This document shows, piece after piece, positions 55,106-63,807 of a stretch of DNA of 64,000 bases. Both the position numbers and the translations under genes were made by a program. The DNA lies in the NCBI GenBank assembly GCA_918292005.1, contig CAKJZJ010000004.1, positions 1 to 64,000 on the forward strand, given 5' to 3'. The notes beneath the pieces are model-generated. The model saw nothing but the letters and a program-made list of their open reading frames with translations. It searched no databases and was not told the origin of the DNA. Positions within the stretch are counted from its first letter, which is position 1; each line of letters begins with the position of its first letter. Origin of the DNA: Clostridiales bacterium (GTDB taxonomy: Bacteria; Bacillota; Clostridia; Christensenellales; UBA1242).

Positions 55106-56123
55106 TGCAGATTATCTTGAGCCGGATATTTATACTATTGTAGATGAAAATTATAATTATTTGTTTGAAAGTGAGTATGTTGAGATAGGCGATAATTACT
55201 TGCATAATTCTGGTAAATTCTATGAAATTGTATATGTTGACCATGACAATAAGTCGGGTATTGCAAAATTTGTTGGGTTTAAAAAGATACCTGATGCTCA
55301 TATTGAGACGAATGTAAAACCGATTGCTATTGATGGTAAAAGGATAGCAATGTACATGACTCATAATGATGAGAGTTTTATTACTGGTGATGGTGTAGAT
55401 AGTGTATATGGTAATGGTGGAATCAAGGATGTTGCTCTCAGATTTAAACAAGAATTAGAAAAACATTTTGTTGATGTGTATTTTGATGATCAATTACATA
55501 TTCCACATGATACTTCCGCTTATTCTAGGAGTAGTACTACTGCAAAAAAATTATTACAAAATTATTCGCCAGATGCATTATTTGATATTCATAGAGATGG
55601 TGCAAGTAGGAAGTTTTACATAGCAGATGTTGGTGGTGTTGAAAGGTGTAAAGTCCGAATTGTTATTGGTAAAGCAAACCCTAATTATAAATTAAATGAA
55701 GAATTTGCTCTGTATTTATTGGGCGTTGCTCAAAAAATGTATCCTTGGTTGTTTACCGATATTTTTTATGCAAAAGGACATTACAATCAGGCTTTAGATG
55801 GCAAGGCAATTCTTTTTGAAATGGGATCGCACATGGTTGAAAAGGATTTGGTTATGCAGAGTTGTTGTGAATTGGCTGATGTTGTAACTACAGCTTTGTA
55901 TAATACTACAGTTGATATTAATTCTGGAGAATTGGCTATAAATGGTAATGAAAGTGATACACAAGTAATTGTAAAAGATTTGATTGAAACCAAACAAAGA
56001 AACAATAGTACCACATTGATTGTGACTGTTGTTATAATCCTTCTTGCTGGTGTATTTACAGGTGCTTTTGTGGTCTTTTATAAAAACTACAAGGCAATTA
56101 TGGTCGAAAATAATAAAAAATAG
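55029..56123 (+). CDS. spoIIP: Stage II sporulation protein P
   Basis: SpoIIP is an amidase/endopeptidase that degrades septal peptidoglycan during engulfment, with SpoIID and SpoIIM. The 364-residue product has an N-terminal TM segment (AIITFLIIICILLCG), the catalytic regions MYMTHNDESF, ALFDIHRDGA, VIGKANPNY and FEMGSHMVEK, and a second TM segment near the C-terminus (about 328-352). The C-terminal anchor is not present in the Bacillus protein. GGGAGAGTGGG precedes the ATG. Confidence 0.93.
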   Translation: MLKRAIITFLIIICILLCGSQYVIVSADYLEPDIYTIVDENYNYLFESEYVEIGDNYLHNSGKFYEIVYVDHDNKSGIAKFVGFKKIPDAHIETNVKPIAIDGKRIAMYMTHNDESFITGDGVDSVYGNGGIKDVALRFKQELEKHFVDVYFDDQLHIPHDTSAYSRSSTTAKKLLQNYSPDALFDIHRDGASRKFYIADVGGVERCKVRIVIGKANPNYKLNEEFALYLLGVAQKMYPWLFTDIFYAKGHYNQALDGKAILFEMGSHMVEKDLVMQSCCELADVVTTALYNTTVDINSGELAINGNESDTQVIVKDLIETKQRNNSTTLIVTVVIILLAGVFTGAFVVFYKNYKAIMVENNKK

Positions 56124-56137
56124 ATTTTTCTATAAAG

Positions 56138-56173
56138 ATAAGATGCATTATTTAGTGGTGTGTCTTATTTTTA
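56138..56173 (+). terminator. Terminator of spoIIP
   Basis: ATAAGATGCA (56138-56147) / TGTGTCTTAT (56159-56168), two G-U pairs, then TTTTTATT. Confidence 0.7.
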
Positions 56174-56235
56174 TTCAATTTGAGTTGATATTTGTTATTA
56201 ATTTGGTATAATAGGTATGTAATAAAGGAGCCGAT

Positions 56236-57567
56236 ATGAGAAAACCATTAGTGGCATTGATTGGTAGACCAAACGTTGGTAAAAGTACTTTTTTCAATAC
56301 TGTTTGTGGTCGTAGAATAAGTATAGTAAAAGATATGCCCGGTGTAACTAGAGACAGAATTTATGGCGATGCTGAATGGTGTGGCTATGCTTTTTCTATT
56401 GTTGATACTGGTGGACTAGACGTAAAATCTAAAGATGATTTTCAGAATAATATCACTAGACAGGCGCAAATAGCCGTTGAACTAGCTGACGTTGTTATAT
56501 TTATGGTTGATGGTAAAGAAGGTCTGGTTCCTGCTGATTATGATGTTGCTAATTTCCTTAGAAAATATAAGGTGCCGGTTATTCTGGTTGTTAATAAATT
56601 AGACAATAATGAAGTAGATAAAACTTATGAATTTTATGATTTGGGAATAGGTAATCCCTTTGTATGTAGTTCTGAGAATAATAAGGGTATAGGGGATATT
56701 CTCGATGAATGTGTGAATAACTTTAAAACCAAAGTTACTTTAGAAGAAGATGCTGGTAAGATAAAAATAGCAGTGGTTGGTAAGCCAAATGCTGGAAAAT
56801 CCTCAATAATTAATAAGATTTTGGGCGAAAATCGTGTAATGGTAAGTAATGTAGCTGGTACGACACGAGATGCAATAGATACACCATTTAGATATAATAA
56901 TCAAGACTATGTCTTAATAGATACTGCAGGTATTAGACGAAAAAGATCTATCGAAAATGAAAGCGTAGAATTATATAGTGTTTTGCGTGCATTCGATGCT
57001 ATTAGGAGAGCAGATGTCGTTGTACTAGTAATAGATGCAAATGCTGGAATATCTGAGCAAGATGTACGATTGGCTGGTTTTATTCATGAAGAAGGAAAAC
57101 CTAGCATTATAGCTATGAATAAATGGGATTTGATCGAAAAAGATGCTTATTCAATGAATAAATTTAATGAGCAATTATCTGAAGATCTCAAGTTTATGAG
57201 TTATTACAAGCAGATCTATGTTTCTGCATTGACTGGTCAGAGATTAAATAAAATTATGGAAACAGTGGAAACTGTTTATGCCAATGCTCATTATAGAATA
57301 TCGACCAGTATGCTAAATGAAATCATATCTAATGCTGTTGCCGTAAATGAGCCACCAATAAAAAATGGTCGGAGATGTAAAATATATTATATGACACAAT
57401 CACAAGTAGCACCTCCAACTTTCATTATTTTTGTTAATAATAAAGATTTAATGCATTTCTCATATGTAAGATATTTAGAGAATAGTATTAGGTCTATGGT
57501 TGATTTTTCAGGTACACCTATAAAATTGATTCTTAGAAGTAAGTCCGAAAAGGGAGATAATCAATGA
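56236..57567 (+). CDS. der: Ribosome-assembly GTPase Der (EngA)
   Basis: Der has two tandem GTPase domains and a KH-like domain and is essential for 50S maturation. Seen: first P-loop GRPNVGKST at 9-17, DTGGLD and NKLD; second P-loop GKPNAGKSS, DTAGIRRK and MNKWDLIEK; C-terminal KH-like region (KIYYMTQSQVAPPTF). 443 residues, normal. AAAGGAG precedes the ATG. It overlaps plsY by 4 nt (ATGA), as in many Bacillota. Confidence 0.98.
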   Translation: MRKPLVALIGRPNVGKSTFFNTVCGRRISIVKDMPGVTRDRIYGDAEWCGYAFSIVDTGGLDVKSKDDFQNNITRQAQIAVELADVVIFMVDGKEGLVPADYDVANFLRKYKVPVILVVNKLDNNEVDKTYEFYDLGIGNPFVCSSENNKGIGDILDECVNNFKTKVTLEEDAGKIKIAVVGKPNAGKSSIINKILGENRVMVSNVAGTTRDAIDTPFRYNNQDYVLIDTAGIRRKRSIENESVELYSVLRAFDAIRRADVVVLVIDANAGISEQDVRLAGFIHEEGKPSIIAMNKWDLIEKDAYSMNKFNEQLSEDLKFMSYYKQIYVSALTGQRLNKIMETVETVYANAHYRISTSMLNEIISNAVAVNEPPIKNGRRCKIYYMTQSQVAPPTFIIFVNNKDLMHFSYVRYLENSIRSMVDFSGTPIKLILRSKSEKGDNQ

Positions 57568-58406
57568 GTTTGATTGATTGCGTTGTTTTCGCCGTTGCAT
57601 GTATTCTTAGTTATTTGTTGGGCGGTGTAAGTATTGCAAGGTTAATTTTGAAAAAAAGTGGTGCAAATCAGGGCAGTGGTAATCCTGGTACTATGAATAT
57701 GTTGCGTACTCAGGGCTTTGCAATGGGTATTTTTACGCTCTTTTGTGATGCATTAAAGGGTGTTATTCCAGCCTTATTTGGCCTATTATATTATGGGTAT
57801 TTTTATAGTAAACCTGTAGCATTTGCAGCATTATTTACATTTGGTTTGTGTGCTGTTTTAGGACATATTTTCCCAATTTATTTTAAGTTTAAAGGTGGAA
57901 AGGGTATTGCAACCACCTTTGGTGTCTTTGCTGTGGCTGATCCAATAAGTACAGTAATCCTTTTTGGAATAATGTTTGTAGTATTATATTTCATTAAGAT
58001 TGGTAGTGTTGTAAGTTTACTTTTCATTACTATTGATGCTATAGTTCAGTGTTTCAAAAAAAGTATTCATAGTTCATGGGTTGCACTAGTAATTATGTGG
58101 TTAATGATTGTACTAGACATATATGCCCATAGGACAAATCTGGAAAGGCTAGTTGAGAATAGAGAAAATCCTGCAGATTTGCAAGAAGGATTGCAAAAAG
58201 ATATCGATAAAATACGTAAAAAACGTGAAAAGAAATTAGAGCGCAATGCTATTAAATCTGAAAAAATAGATAAAAAATATGAGAATAAAATTTCTAAAAA
58301 GAGTGCTAGAGTTCAGAAAAAGATAGATAGAATAAACGAAAAAGACGACAAAAAGAACGTAAATAATCAAAGCAATAATGAATCTAATACTGAACAAAAT
58401 GATTAA
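57564..58406 (+). CDS. plsY: Glycerol-3-phosphate acyltransferase PlsY with basic tail
   Basis: PlsY acylates glycerol-3-phosphate from acyl-phosphate in the membrane, the first step of phospholipid synthesis. The first 190 residues are the family: KKSGANQGSGNPGTMNMLRT, DALKGVIPAL, GHIFPIYFKFKGGKGIAT. About 85 extra C-terminal residues form a lysine-rich coiled-coil tail that the usual 195-215-residue enzyme lacks. Confidence 0.96.
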   Translation: MSLIDCVVFAVACILSYLLGGVSIARLILKKSGANQGSGNPGTMNMLRTQGFAMGIFTLFCDALKGVIPALFGLLYYGYFYSKPVAFAALFTFGLCAVLGHIFPIYFKFKGGKGIATTFGVFAVADPISTVILFGIMFVVLYFIKIGSVVSLLFITIDAIVQCFKKSIHSSWVALVIMWLMIVLDIYAHRTNLERLVENRENPADLQEGLQKDIDKIRKKREKKLERNAIKSEKIDKKYENKISKKSARVQKKIDRINEKDDKKNVNNQSNNESNTEQND

Positions 58407-58425
58407 CAAATGAAAGAATAAAATT

Positions 58426-58452
58426 AACCAACCTTTCGGGTTGGTTTTTTTA
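58426..58452 (+). terminator. Terminator of der-plsY
   Basis: AACCAACC / GGTTGGTT, loop TTTCG, then a T-run. Confidence 0.93.
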
Positions 58453-58530
58453 ATAAATCTGCATATAGATATTTATTTGTTCATATAATCTTTTAAACAA
58501 TCATAACTGATTGAAAGTAAGGAGGATTAT

Positions 58531-60006
58531 ATGGATAATTACAATATTTACAGAGATATTGCAAGTCGAACAAATGGTGATATCTATGTTGGTGTTGTTG
58601 GACCAGTAAGAACTGGCAAATCCACATTTATTGCAAAAGTAATGGAAAGTCTAGTACTTCCTAATATACAAGATGCTAATGTGAGAGATAGGGCGAAAGA
58701 TGAAATGCCACAAAGTGGTGATGGTAAACTTATAATGACTACACAACCCAAGTTTGTACCTAACGAAGCTGTTAAAGTAGATATGGGTGGTGTTTTGTTT
58801 AATATGAGAATGATTGATTGTGTGGGATACATGGTTGAAGGCGCACAAGGCAATCAAGAAGATGGCAAAACTAGAATGGTTGTTACTCCATGGTCTGATC
58901 AAGAAATGCCATTTGAAGAGGCTGCAGAAATTGGTACTAATAAAGTTATTACAAATCATTCTACAGTGGCTGTACTAATAACTACTGATGGAAGTATTAC
59001 CGATATTGATAGAACAAATTATGTTGTTGCTGAAGAACGTGTAGTAAAGGAACTAAAAAATTGTAATAAACCATTTGTAGTACTTCTAAATACGACACAT
59101 CCAAATAGCCCAGAAACGACCAATTTAGCAAAATCTTTAAGTGAAAAGTATAAGGCTGCTGTTTTGCCAATCGAAATTCAAAACATAGAAGTAAGTGAAA
59201 TAAACTCGGTATTTGCACAATTATTGGCAGAATTTCCTATAACGAAAATTGGTATAAAAATGCCTCAATGGATGCAAATTTTGGATTTTGATAGCGAAAT
59301 AATGCATGAAATAATTGGAGTGATAAGAAAAACAATTCAGGATCTAGAGAAGATAAACGAAGTGCCAGACACCATCACAATACCAGAAATGGCAGAAAAT
59401 TTTGAGCCAAATTTGGGCAAAATTGTAGATTTAGGAACAGGCAAGGTAACACTTATTATTAATCCAAAACCAGATTTGTATTATAGAGTCCTTAGTCAAC
59501 AATGTAATTGCGATATAAAAAATGAGTACCATTTAATCTCGTATATTAAACAATTATCGGTGGCAAAAACTCAATATGATAAATTCAAAGAAGCAATCGA
59601 ACAGGTAAAAGAAACCGGTTATGGTATTGTTCGCCCAGAACTCGCCGATATGGTTTTAGAAGAACCCCAATTATACAAGGCTGGTGGTAAATATGGTGTA
59701 AAATTAAAAGCCAATGCACCTAGTTTACATATAATGCAGGTTGATATTGAAACAGAAGTGAATTCCATGGTGGGTAATGAACATCAAACACAAGAATTAT
59801 TACAATATCTAAACAATGAATTTAATAATAATCCAAATGATATTTGGGAAACAAAAATGTTCGGTAGGAGTTTATATACTTTAGTAAATGATGGTATGCA
59901 GAGTAAACTTACCATTATGCCACCAGAAATACAAAAGAAGATGCGTAGGACACTGGGCAGAATAGTAAATGAAGGAAAAGGTGGAATGATCTGTATATTA
60001 TTGTAA
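58531..60006 (+). CDS. spoIVA: Stage IV sporulation protein A
   Basis: SpoIVA is the ATPase that polymerises around the forespore as the basement layer of the spore coat. The 491-residue product begins MDNYNIYRDIASRTNGDIYV, has the P-loop GPVRTGKST at 24-32 (TRAFAC class), and ends GKGGMICILL, the family end. Length is typical. AAGGAGG precedes the ATG. A diagnostic gene for endospore formation. Confidence 0.98.
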   Translation: MDNYNIYRDIASRTNGDIYVGVVGPVRTGKSTFIAKVMESLVLPNIQDANVRDRAKDEMPQSGDGKLIMTTQPKFVPNEAVKVDMGGVLFNMRMIDCVGYMVEGAQGNQEDGKTRMVVTPWSDQEMPFEEAAEIGTNKVITNHSTVAVLITTDGSITDIDRTNYVVAEERVVKELKNCNKPFVVLLNTTHPNSPETTNLAKSLSEKYKAAVLPIEIQNIEVSEINSVFAQLLAEFPITKIGIKMPQWMQILDFDSEIMHEIIGVIRKTIQDLEKINEVPDTITIPEMAENFEPNLGKIVDLGTGKVTLIINPKPDLYYRVLSQQCNCDIKNEYHLISYIKQLSVAKTQYDKFKEAIEQVKETGYGIVRPELADMVLEEPQLYKAGGKYGVKLKANAPSLHIMQVDIETEVNSMVGNEHQTQELLQYLNNEFNNNPNDIWETKMFGRSLYTLVNDGMQSKLTIMPPEIQKKMRRTLGRIVNEGKGGMICILL

Positions 60007-60032
60007 AAAAGAGCCATTTGGCTCTTTTTTAC
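60005..60032 (+). terminator. Terminator of spoIVA
   Basis: AAAAAAGAGCC / GGCTCTTTTTT, loop ATTT. Confidence 0.93.
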
Positions 60033-60145
60033 ATAACATGACTATTAGTAATTGTATATATATTACCTAATTGTTTGATTAATAAATAAAACTATGATAT
60101 TTATATATATGTTAACATATTAGAGAGTGTTTTTTCAAGGTAAAT

Positions 60146-60595
60146 ATGAAAATAATTGTTATTAGTGATAGTCATGGTAATAAAAAGGGAATAAGTGAAA
60201 TATTTGAAAAAATCAAGTTTGATTATCTTTTTTATTTGGGAGATGGATTGCAAGACCTTGGTTCGTATATTAATCTAGATAATGTTATTGCCGTATCTGG
60301 TAATTGTGATTATTTTTCTGATGTGGAAAATGAATTGGATTTTTCAATAAATGGAATAAAATTTTTTATAACTCATGGAAATGCGTATGGTGTTAAATAC
60401 GGGCTAGAAAAATTGCAGAGACGTGCTAGGGAACTGGGTGTCCAAATTGTGTGTTTTGGTCATACACATAGGTATACTTGTGAGTTTGTAGATGGTATAT
60501 ATCATATAAACCCCGGATCTTTCAGGCATGATAATAATGGATTGATAATTAATATTGATAATGGCGAAATATCTATATTAGATTTAAGTATTTAA
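60146..60595 (+). CDS. YfcE/MJ0936-type phosphodiesterase
   Basis: A 149-residue calcineurin-like metallophosphoesterase. Metal ligands are visible in ISDSHGN (Asp8, His10), YLGDGLQ, VSGNCDY, FITHGN, and CFGHTHRY. Such proteins hydrolyse phosphodiesters in vitro; the natural substrate is unknown. AAGGT precedes the ATG. Confidence 0.9.
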   Translation: MKIIVISDSHGNKKGISEIFEKIKFDYLFYLGDGLQDLGSYINLDNVIAVSGNCDYFSDVENELDFSINGIKFFITHGNAYGVKYGLEKLQRRARELGVQIVCFGHTHRYTCEFVDGIYHINPGSFRHDNNGLIINIDNGEISILDLSI

Positions 60596-60677
60596 ATTAT
60601 GTAATTAGTCTTATATTTTTTACATAAATAAAATAATTTGATATAATCTACTCGAAATATGTGTGGTGGAGGAATAT

Positions 60678-61406
60678 ATGAGTATTGAATTAGCGATTGC
60701 TTTGATATTGGCATTTATAATGATATACATTTTTTTAATCAATGTATATTCTATCCTTTTTAGATTGACTGGATTGACGAAAATAAAAGCCAGATTTCAG
60801 GCAATTTCCTTATTAACTAATAGTGGATATACTACTAGCGAATCGGAAATAATTACTACAAATCATATGAGAAGAAATATAGCAATAGCATCGATGCTAA
60901 CTGGTTATATTTTTTCGGTAGTTATTGTTTCTTTGGTTCTCAATCTTATCAATGCAGTTAGTTCTAATAGTCATCAAATTCGTTATGTATTTATATTTAT
61001 TGCATTTGGCATCTTTATAGTTATTCTAATATTGTTTAAAATTCCTTTTATCAAAAGACCATTCGAAAGGTTGATTGAGAGAATTGGTTTGAAAATCATT
61101 AATAAAGATGGCAAAATGAATATTATGACATTGCTAGACAGCTATGGTAGTGAAGCAATTGTGCAGATTACACTTAATTATGTTCCAAAGGTTTTGAAGG
61201 ATAAACCCTTGATTGATTTGAAGCTCCGTGATGATTACAATATAAATATGCTTATGTTAAAAGTAAATGGTGTGGCTAAAGAAATAACAAAGAATACAGT
61301 ATTAAACGATGGAGATATTATAATAGTTTTTGGACCACTCCAAAGTATAAAAAGATTATTTATTGGTTGGGAACAAATAAAAAGGGGAAAAGAAGAACAG
61401 AAATAA
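60678..61406 (+). CDS. Membrane protein with TrkA-C (RCK_C) domain
   Basis: A 242-residue protein with three or four TM segments in the first 130 residues and a C-terminal TrkA-C domain (IDLKLRDDYNINMLMLKVNG, DGDIIIVFGPLQSIKRLF). TrkA-C domains bind ligands such as cyclic di-AMP and gate ion transporters, but this protein lacks a recognisable transport family; SLLTNSGYTTSESEIIT between the first and second TM is typical of a clade of such proteins. The start at 60678 follows GGTGGAGG. Confidence 0.8.
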   Translation: MSIELAIALILAFIMIYIFLINVYSILFRLTGLTKIKARFQAISLLTNSGYTTSESEIITTNHMRRNIAIASMLTGYIFSVVIVSLVLNLINAVSSNSHQIRYVFIFIAFGIFIVILILFKIPFIKRPFERLIERIGLKIINKDGKMNIMTLLDSYGSEAIVQITLNYVPKVLKDKPLIDLKLRDDYNINMLMLKVNGVAKEITKNTVLNDGDIIIVFGPLQSIKRLFIGWEQIKRGKEEQK

Positions 61407-61434
61407 AAAAGCGACCAAGAAGGTCGTTTTTATT
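61405..61434. terminator. Terminator after the TrkA-C gene
   Basis: CGACC / GGTCG with loop AAGAA, flanked by A and T runs; may act in both directions with the convergent gene ending at 61439. Confidence 0.85.
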
Positions 61435-61438
61435 TATA

Positions 61439-62110
61439 CTACATAATATTATCTGGTGTGTTTTTATCTAGGGCATGATCTATTGCATATTTAATGTCAT
61501 CTATTGCATCACGAAATCTCAGTCTTGTGTAGTAATCGCCACCACCAATAATTTTTGCGTTCTCATTATTTACTACTATTTTTGTAGATAGGGGAGTAAC
61601 GAATGGGTTTTCTGGTGTTTTTAATATTCTGTCCAAATCGGATTCTGGATATGGATTCCATTGATTAGGATATAATTCTATTCCACAATCCTTAAAATGT
61701 TTTTCAAAAATTGCATTTAAAAAGAATTTTAAATCATCGGGTTTACTAGTGAGAACTAGTGTTTTTTCGCTGGGTATTTCTGTAGTTTTATCAGGTGCAT
61801 ATCTCTTACCTTGCTCAAAATATATTGCATTTTGATATAATTCAGATAAATATTGATCCATATTTCGCAATAATTTTTCGTAACTCAATAATTCCATTTT
61901 TGGAGTTTTAAGTTTAATTGTATAAGAATTATTAGCGATAGATATTAATCGATCAGACAATGTCTTTAGAAGTTCAGTATCTGATGTAATAACCGCTATG
62001 CCATTATTTCTATCTTCAAAACCACGACATGTATCTTTACTTAATAAAGATCGAAGTGCATTTGAAAATAATTTTTGTGTATCATCTTTATCTCTAAAAT
62101 TATTAAACAT
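61439..62110 (-). CDS. Unknown protein, second gene of a two-gene unit
   Basis: Not recognised. A 223-residue soluble protein without signal or TM segment; NNGIAVITSDTELLKTLSDR and KIIGGGDYYTRLRFRDAIDD are notable segments, and the GGGDYY glycine turn may mark a ligand loop. It starts 12 nt after the stop of the gene at 62123-62827 with AGGAG upstream, so the two form an operon. Confidence 0.65.
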   Translation of the reverse strand: MFNNFRDKDDTQKLFSNALRSLLSKDTCRGFEDRNNGIAVITSDTELLKTLSDRLISIANNSYTIKLKTPKMELLSYEKLLRNMDQYLSELYQNAIYFEQGKRYAPDKTTEIPSEKTLVLTSKPDDLKFFLNAIFEKHFKDCGIELYPNQWNPYPESDLDRILKTPENPFVTPLSTKIVVNNENAKIIGGGDYYTRLRFRDAIDDIKYAIDHALDKNTPDNIM

Positions 62111-62122
62111 AATTACAAACTC

Positions 62123-62827
62123 CTAAAGTTCTTTTTCATCTTCATTGTCTGTAATTGTTTTGCTATTATGCAAGTGTTTGTATGCTTCTAGATCTGGTTT
62201 TACATCTTTTGGATTTATTGGTTTAAAACTATTGCATAGAGCTGCATATACTAAATCTTTACCATAATCTCTACCAACAGCACGAATTATTTCTTGTTGA
62301 CCATTATATATTATTGGTTTTGCAATGTATTTCAGTAGCTTATTTTGTGCAGAATTTCCTGGTACTCTACATAGTACACAACGATCAGGTTCAGCAAAAT
62401 GATGAGCATATTCTGACATCTCTTTAAATAATGGGTTTTTATAAATAATATTTTTAGGATTATTTGTTTCAACAATTTTATCAACTATAAAAGAATAAAT
62501 ACTTGGGTGAAAATCTGTATCATAAAGAGTAAAAGTGTCGTGTATCCATTTATGAATTTCACCATTTGATTGGTTGTACTTGGATTCAAGTATTTGACCT
62601 AAAAATACTTTTATAACTAGTTCTTCTGATCTATACATTCCAGTTCTATTTTCAATGCTTTCTATATAACCATCTGTTGTATAATGTGCACCTTGAGGAT
62701 TTACGCCAGAAATGGTTACTAGTGTACCATTACCAATATAGTGTTTTAATGCTTTTTTTGCCTCATATTCTACTTTTCCAGGTGTATATATAACTTCTTC
62801 CCCATTAATGATTTTTTTTGCAAACAT
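62123..62827 (-). CDS. Unknown protein, first gene of a two-gene unit
   Basis: Not recognised. The 234-residue product has a small N-terminal beta-rich region (VIYTPGKVEYEAKKALKHYI, NGTLVTISGVNPQGAHYTTD) that looks like a barrel, and a cysteine pair CVLC near the middle. The start at 62827 is chosen because GGAGAT lies about 8 nt before it; the in-frame ATG at 62842 overlaps that ribosome binding site. Confidence 0.65.
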   Translation of the reverse strand: MFAKKIINGEEVIYTPGKVEYEAKKALKHYIGNGTLVTISGVNPQGAHYTTDGYIESIENRTGMYRSEELVIKVFLGQILESKYNQSNGEIHKWIHDTFTLYDTDFHPSIYSFIVDKIVETNNPKNIIYKNPLFKEMSEYAHHFAEPDRCVLCRVPGNSAQNKLLKYIAKPIIYNGQQEIIRAVGRDYGKDLVYAALCNSFKPINPKDVKPDLEAYKHLHNSKTITDNEDEKEL

Positions 62828-62895
62828 AATATTTATCTCCATATAAAAATCTTACGTAGATTATATCATTAAAATATGTTTTGTCAATACCTAAA

Positions 62896-62957
62896 GATTT
62901 GGGGAGTGGGGGTTAATAGATGAAATCTATTGCAGACATAGTCTGCCAAGTCCATAT
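62896..62957. repeat. Second hairpin-pair element beside a tRNA cluster
   Basis: Two abutting perfect hairpins: AATAGAT-GAA-ATCTATT (62915-62931) and GCAGAC-ATA-GTCTGC (62932-62946). They are preceded by a G-rich run with GTGGGGG (62906-62912) and followed by AGTCCA (62949-62954). The same order, G-rich run with GTGGGGG, two hairpins, AGTCCA, occurs at 43980-44043 with different stem sequences. Confidence 0.6.
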
Positions 62958-62963
62958 ACAAAC

Positions 62964-62990
62964 AAAAAAAGCAAGCATAAAGCTTGCAAT
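62964..62990 (-). terminator. Terminator of the six-tRNA operon
   Basis: On the minus strand GCAAGC / GCTTGC, loop TTTAT, then a seven-T run. Confidence 0.9.
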
Positions 62991-62993
62991 TTT

Positions 62994-63076
62994 TGGTGCG
63001 GATGAGAGGACTTGAACCCCCACGGTCTCCCACTAGATCCTAAGTCTAGCGCGTCTGCCAGTTCCGCCACATCCGC
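62994..63076 (-). tRNA. tRNA-Leu(TAG)
   Basis: Acceptor GCGGATG/CATCCGC, anticodon stem CTAGA/TCTAG with loop CTTAGGA (anticodon TAG), long variable arm typical of tRNA-Leu, encoded CCA. Confidence 0.95.
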
Positions 63077-63079
63077 ATG

Positions 63080-63155
63080 TGGTGACCTATCCGCGATTCG
63101 AACGCGGGACACCATGATTAAAAGTCATGTGCTCTACCTACTGAGCTAATAGGCC
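63080..63155 (-). tRNA. tRNA-Lys(TTT)
   Basis: Anticodon stem CATGA/TCATG with loop CTTTTAA (anticodon TTT), T arm CGCG with TTCGAAT, encoded CCA. Confidence 0.96.
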
Positions 63156-63162
63156 ATATTTT

Positions 63163-63237
63163 TGGCTGGGGTAGCAGGATTTGAACCTACGGATGCGAGA
63201 GTCAAAGTCTCGTGCCTTACCACTTGGCTATACCCCA
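63163..63237 (-). tRNA. tRNA-Gln(TTG)
   Basis: Acceptor TGGGGTA/TACCCCA with G73, anticodon stem CGAGA/TCTCG with loop CTTTGAC (anticodon TTG), encoded CCA. Confidence 0.96.
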
Positions 63238-63251
63238 ATAACAAAATAAAA

Positions 63252-63328
63252 TGGGGTGAATAGTGGGACTCGAACCCACGACTTCCAGAGCCACAATCTG
63301 GCGCTCTACCAACTGAACTATATCCACC
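63252..63328 (-). tRNA. tRNA-His(GTG)
   Basis: Anticodon stem CCAGA/TCTGG with loop TTGTGGC (anticodon GTG); an extra 5' G opposite C73, as needed for tRNA-His; encoded CCA. Confidence 0.96.
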
Positions 63329-63339
63329 ATATAAAATAG

Positions 63340-63416
63340 TGGTACGCCAGAAGGGATTCGAACCCCCGACACCCGCCTTAGAAGGGCGGTGCTCTATCCA
63401 GCTGAGCTACTGGCGC
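63340..63416 (-). tRNA. tRNA-Arg(TCT)
   Basis: Anticodon stem CCGCC/GGCGG with loop CTTCTAA (anticodon TCT), encoded CCA. The acceptor has a G-U first pair. Confidence 0.95.
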
Positions 63417-63435
63417 ACATCTCGCATCAAGTGAT

Positions 63436-63509
63436 TGGAGCGGATGATGGGAATCGGACCCACGTGACCAGCTTGGAAGGCTGGGGCTCTACCATTGAGC
63501 TACACCCGC
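63436..63509 (-). tRNA. tRNA-Gly(TCC)
   Basis: Acceptor GCGGGTG/CATCCGC, anticodon stem CCAGC/GCTGG with loop CTTCCAA (anticodon TCC), encoded CCA. First gene of the minus-strand tRNA operon. Confidence 0.96.
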
Positions 63510-63536
63510 ACATCTATTTACACAAAACGCATTGTT

Positions 63537-63565
63537 ATGATATCATTGTTGTGTCTTCTTGTCAA
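63537..63565 (-). promoter_or_regulatory. Promoter of the six-tRNA operon
   Basis: On the minus strand TTGACA (63565-63560), 17-bp spacer, TATCAT (63542-63537). The region 63566-63807 between it and the ABC gene is AT-rich; a possible promoter for the ABC gene is TTGAGA (63728-63733) with TATATT (63750-63755). Confidence 0.85.
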
Positions 63566-63807
63566 CAATTTTTATAAAAAAATATTTGTAATATTACTAC
63601 TTAACTAGGTGTGTTACGATACATTATTGTATTTATAATTAATTTATTATGAGTAACTTGTGTCTACGATAAATATGTGTTAAAATTAACTCTAAGTGAA
63701 TAAACTTGGATTTCGAATTATCAATATTTGAGATTCACAAAGTAAGTATTATATTATAGAACTTAATTTTATCAATAATCATAATAATCATAAGAAAGGA
63801 AAGCAAA

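Noticed and set aside
62927..63577. Open frames across the minus-strand tRNA cluster on both strands
   Set aside because: They read through tRNA genes (tRNA-Leu and neighbours) and show the usual false peptides encoded by tRNA sequence.
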